Positions 63,672 to 64,000 of a stretch of DNA of 64,000 nucleotides are shown here, one piece after another. The position numbers were made by a program, and so were the translations under genes. How positions within the stretch are numbered: the first letter of the stretch is position 1; every line of letters starts with the position of its first letter. The DNA is from Clostridia bacterium (GTDB taxonomy: Bacteria > Bacillota > Clostridia > Lachnospirales > Lachnospiraceae), in contig CAJTEN010000018.1 in the NCBI GenBank assembly GCA_910575245.1, positions 1 through 64,000 on the forward strand, given 5' to 3'. A model generated the notes under the pieces. That model was not told the DNA's origin. It did no database searches and saw only the letters and a list, made by a program, of their open reading frames with translations.

Positions 63672-63740
63672 TTGACAACGCTATTATACGAGCGCATAAT
63701 GAGTTATACATTTGTATAATTTATTATGCGCTCGTGTAAT
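63672..63740 (+). promoter_or_regulatory. BlaI-type promoter/operator with extended palindrome
   Basis: TTGACA (63672-63677), 17 bases and CATAAT (63695-63700) make the promoter. TTATACATTTGTATAA (63704-63719) contains TACA-TT-TGTA, the BlaI/MecI operator core, centred at the start of transcription. It is framed symmetrically by 13-base exact arms ACGAGCGCATAAT (63688-63700) and ATTATGCGCTCGT (63723-63735). Autoregulation by the downstream BlaI-like protein is expected. Confidence 0.85.
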
Positions 63741-63755
63741 AAGGAGGTATATGCT

Positions 63756-64000
63756 ATGAGCCATTTTTTTAAGAAGCTGGGGGAAGCAGAGTTGGAAATC
63801 ATGCAGGTGATCTGGAACAGTGCTGCTCCTGTCACATCCAATTACATTCTGAAAGAGCTGCAGGGAAGGAGAAAATGGCAGCTTTCCACGTTAATGACAT
63901 CACTGACACGATTATCGGATAAAGGATTTGTCAGCTGTGACCGTTCAACCGGGACGAATCTGTATTCTTTTCGTATTACTGAAAACGAATATAAGACCGG
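63756..64000 (+). CDS. BlaI/MecI/CopY-family transcriptional repressor (partial)
   Basis: The first 81 residues of a penicillinase-repressor-family winged helix protein: LGEAELEIMQVIWNSAAPVTSNYI, then STLMTSLTRLSDKGFVSCD, which is the recognition helix and wing. AAGGAGG lies 8 bases before the ATG. The gene runs off the window end. In this family a membrane peptidase BlaR1-like (M56) sensor usually follows; its presence cannot be seen here. Confidence 0.93.
   Translation, partial: MSHFFKKLGEAELEIMQVIWNSAAPVTSNYILKELQGRRKWQLSTLMTSLTRLSDKGFVSCDRSTGTNLYSFRITENEYKT

Overview
The window reads as chromosome of a gut-type, spore-former-lineage member of the Clostridia, most likely Lachnospiraceae. 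This is inferred from strong AGGAGG ribosome sites, a stand-alone Spo0A DNA-binding domain, lipoprotein solute-binding proteins with dedicated permeases but no ATPase, a BspA-type leucine-rich-repeat surface protein, and mid-range GC. No rRNA, phage, CRISPR array or intact insertion sequence is visible, but small inverted-repeat elements and gene remnants are common.

Region 1 (1-11,600) is accessory and decaying. After a tRNA-Asn comes a LysR regulator followed by a redox/small-molecule cluster in which the iron alcohol dehydrogenase, a cyclophilin-like gene, a choloylglycine-hydrolase-like lipoprotein and a DUF3737 gene are all broken. A small hypothetical gene, a CMD/cupin protein and a MATE exporter remain intact. 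A patch at 6,421-9,540 carries an AraC-GNAT regulator and a second MATE exporter between the tail of a serine recombinase and another broken gene. An aromatic-acid-exporter-like protein, tRNA-Glu and tRNA-Cys follow.

Region 2 (11,602-31,738) is a cell-surface polysaccharide locus. It holds rfbD (dTDP-rhamnose), gmd and fcl (GDP-fucose), an initiating sugar-phosphate transferase, a Wzz-like chain-length protein, an EpsG-type polymerase, about seven cytoplasmic glycosyltransferases and two GT-C-like membrane proteins. No flippase is visible. A Spo0A-C regulator, an inverted-repeat element and a tandem hairpin repeat interrupt it. Region 3 (31,760-36,260) is a leftward housekeeping block: an Eis-like acetyltransferase, DegV, nicotinate phosphoribosyltransferase and a wrecked RelBE-type toxin-antitoxin pair.

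Region 4 (36,489-46,764) is a complete sialic-acid utilisation operon. It has an ABC importer (binding protein and two permeases), a sialidase without signal peptide, a 54-residue protein, a formylglycine-enzyme-fold protein without the catalytic cysteines, NanA, NanE, a YhcH anomerase, NanK and an RpiR regulator. One promoter with a repeated A/T operator drives it. The layout suggests that sialylated glycans are imported whole, cleaved inside and converted to GlcNAc-6-phosphate.

Region 5 (47,054-53,587) is a signalling island of two divergent hybrid histidine kinases and an HD-GYP-like protein. Region 6 (53,588-64,000) holds a broken peptidase-E-like gene, two GNATs, a Cof-type phosphatase, a pair of nested miniature elements with readable target duplications, a GH13 alpha-glucosidase, a 1,525-residue secreted repeat protein and the start of a BlaI-type repressor preceded by a canonical TACA-N2-TGTA operator.
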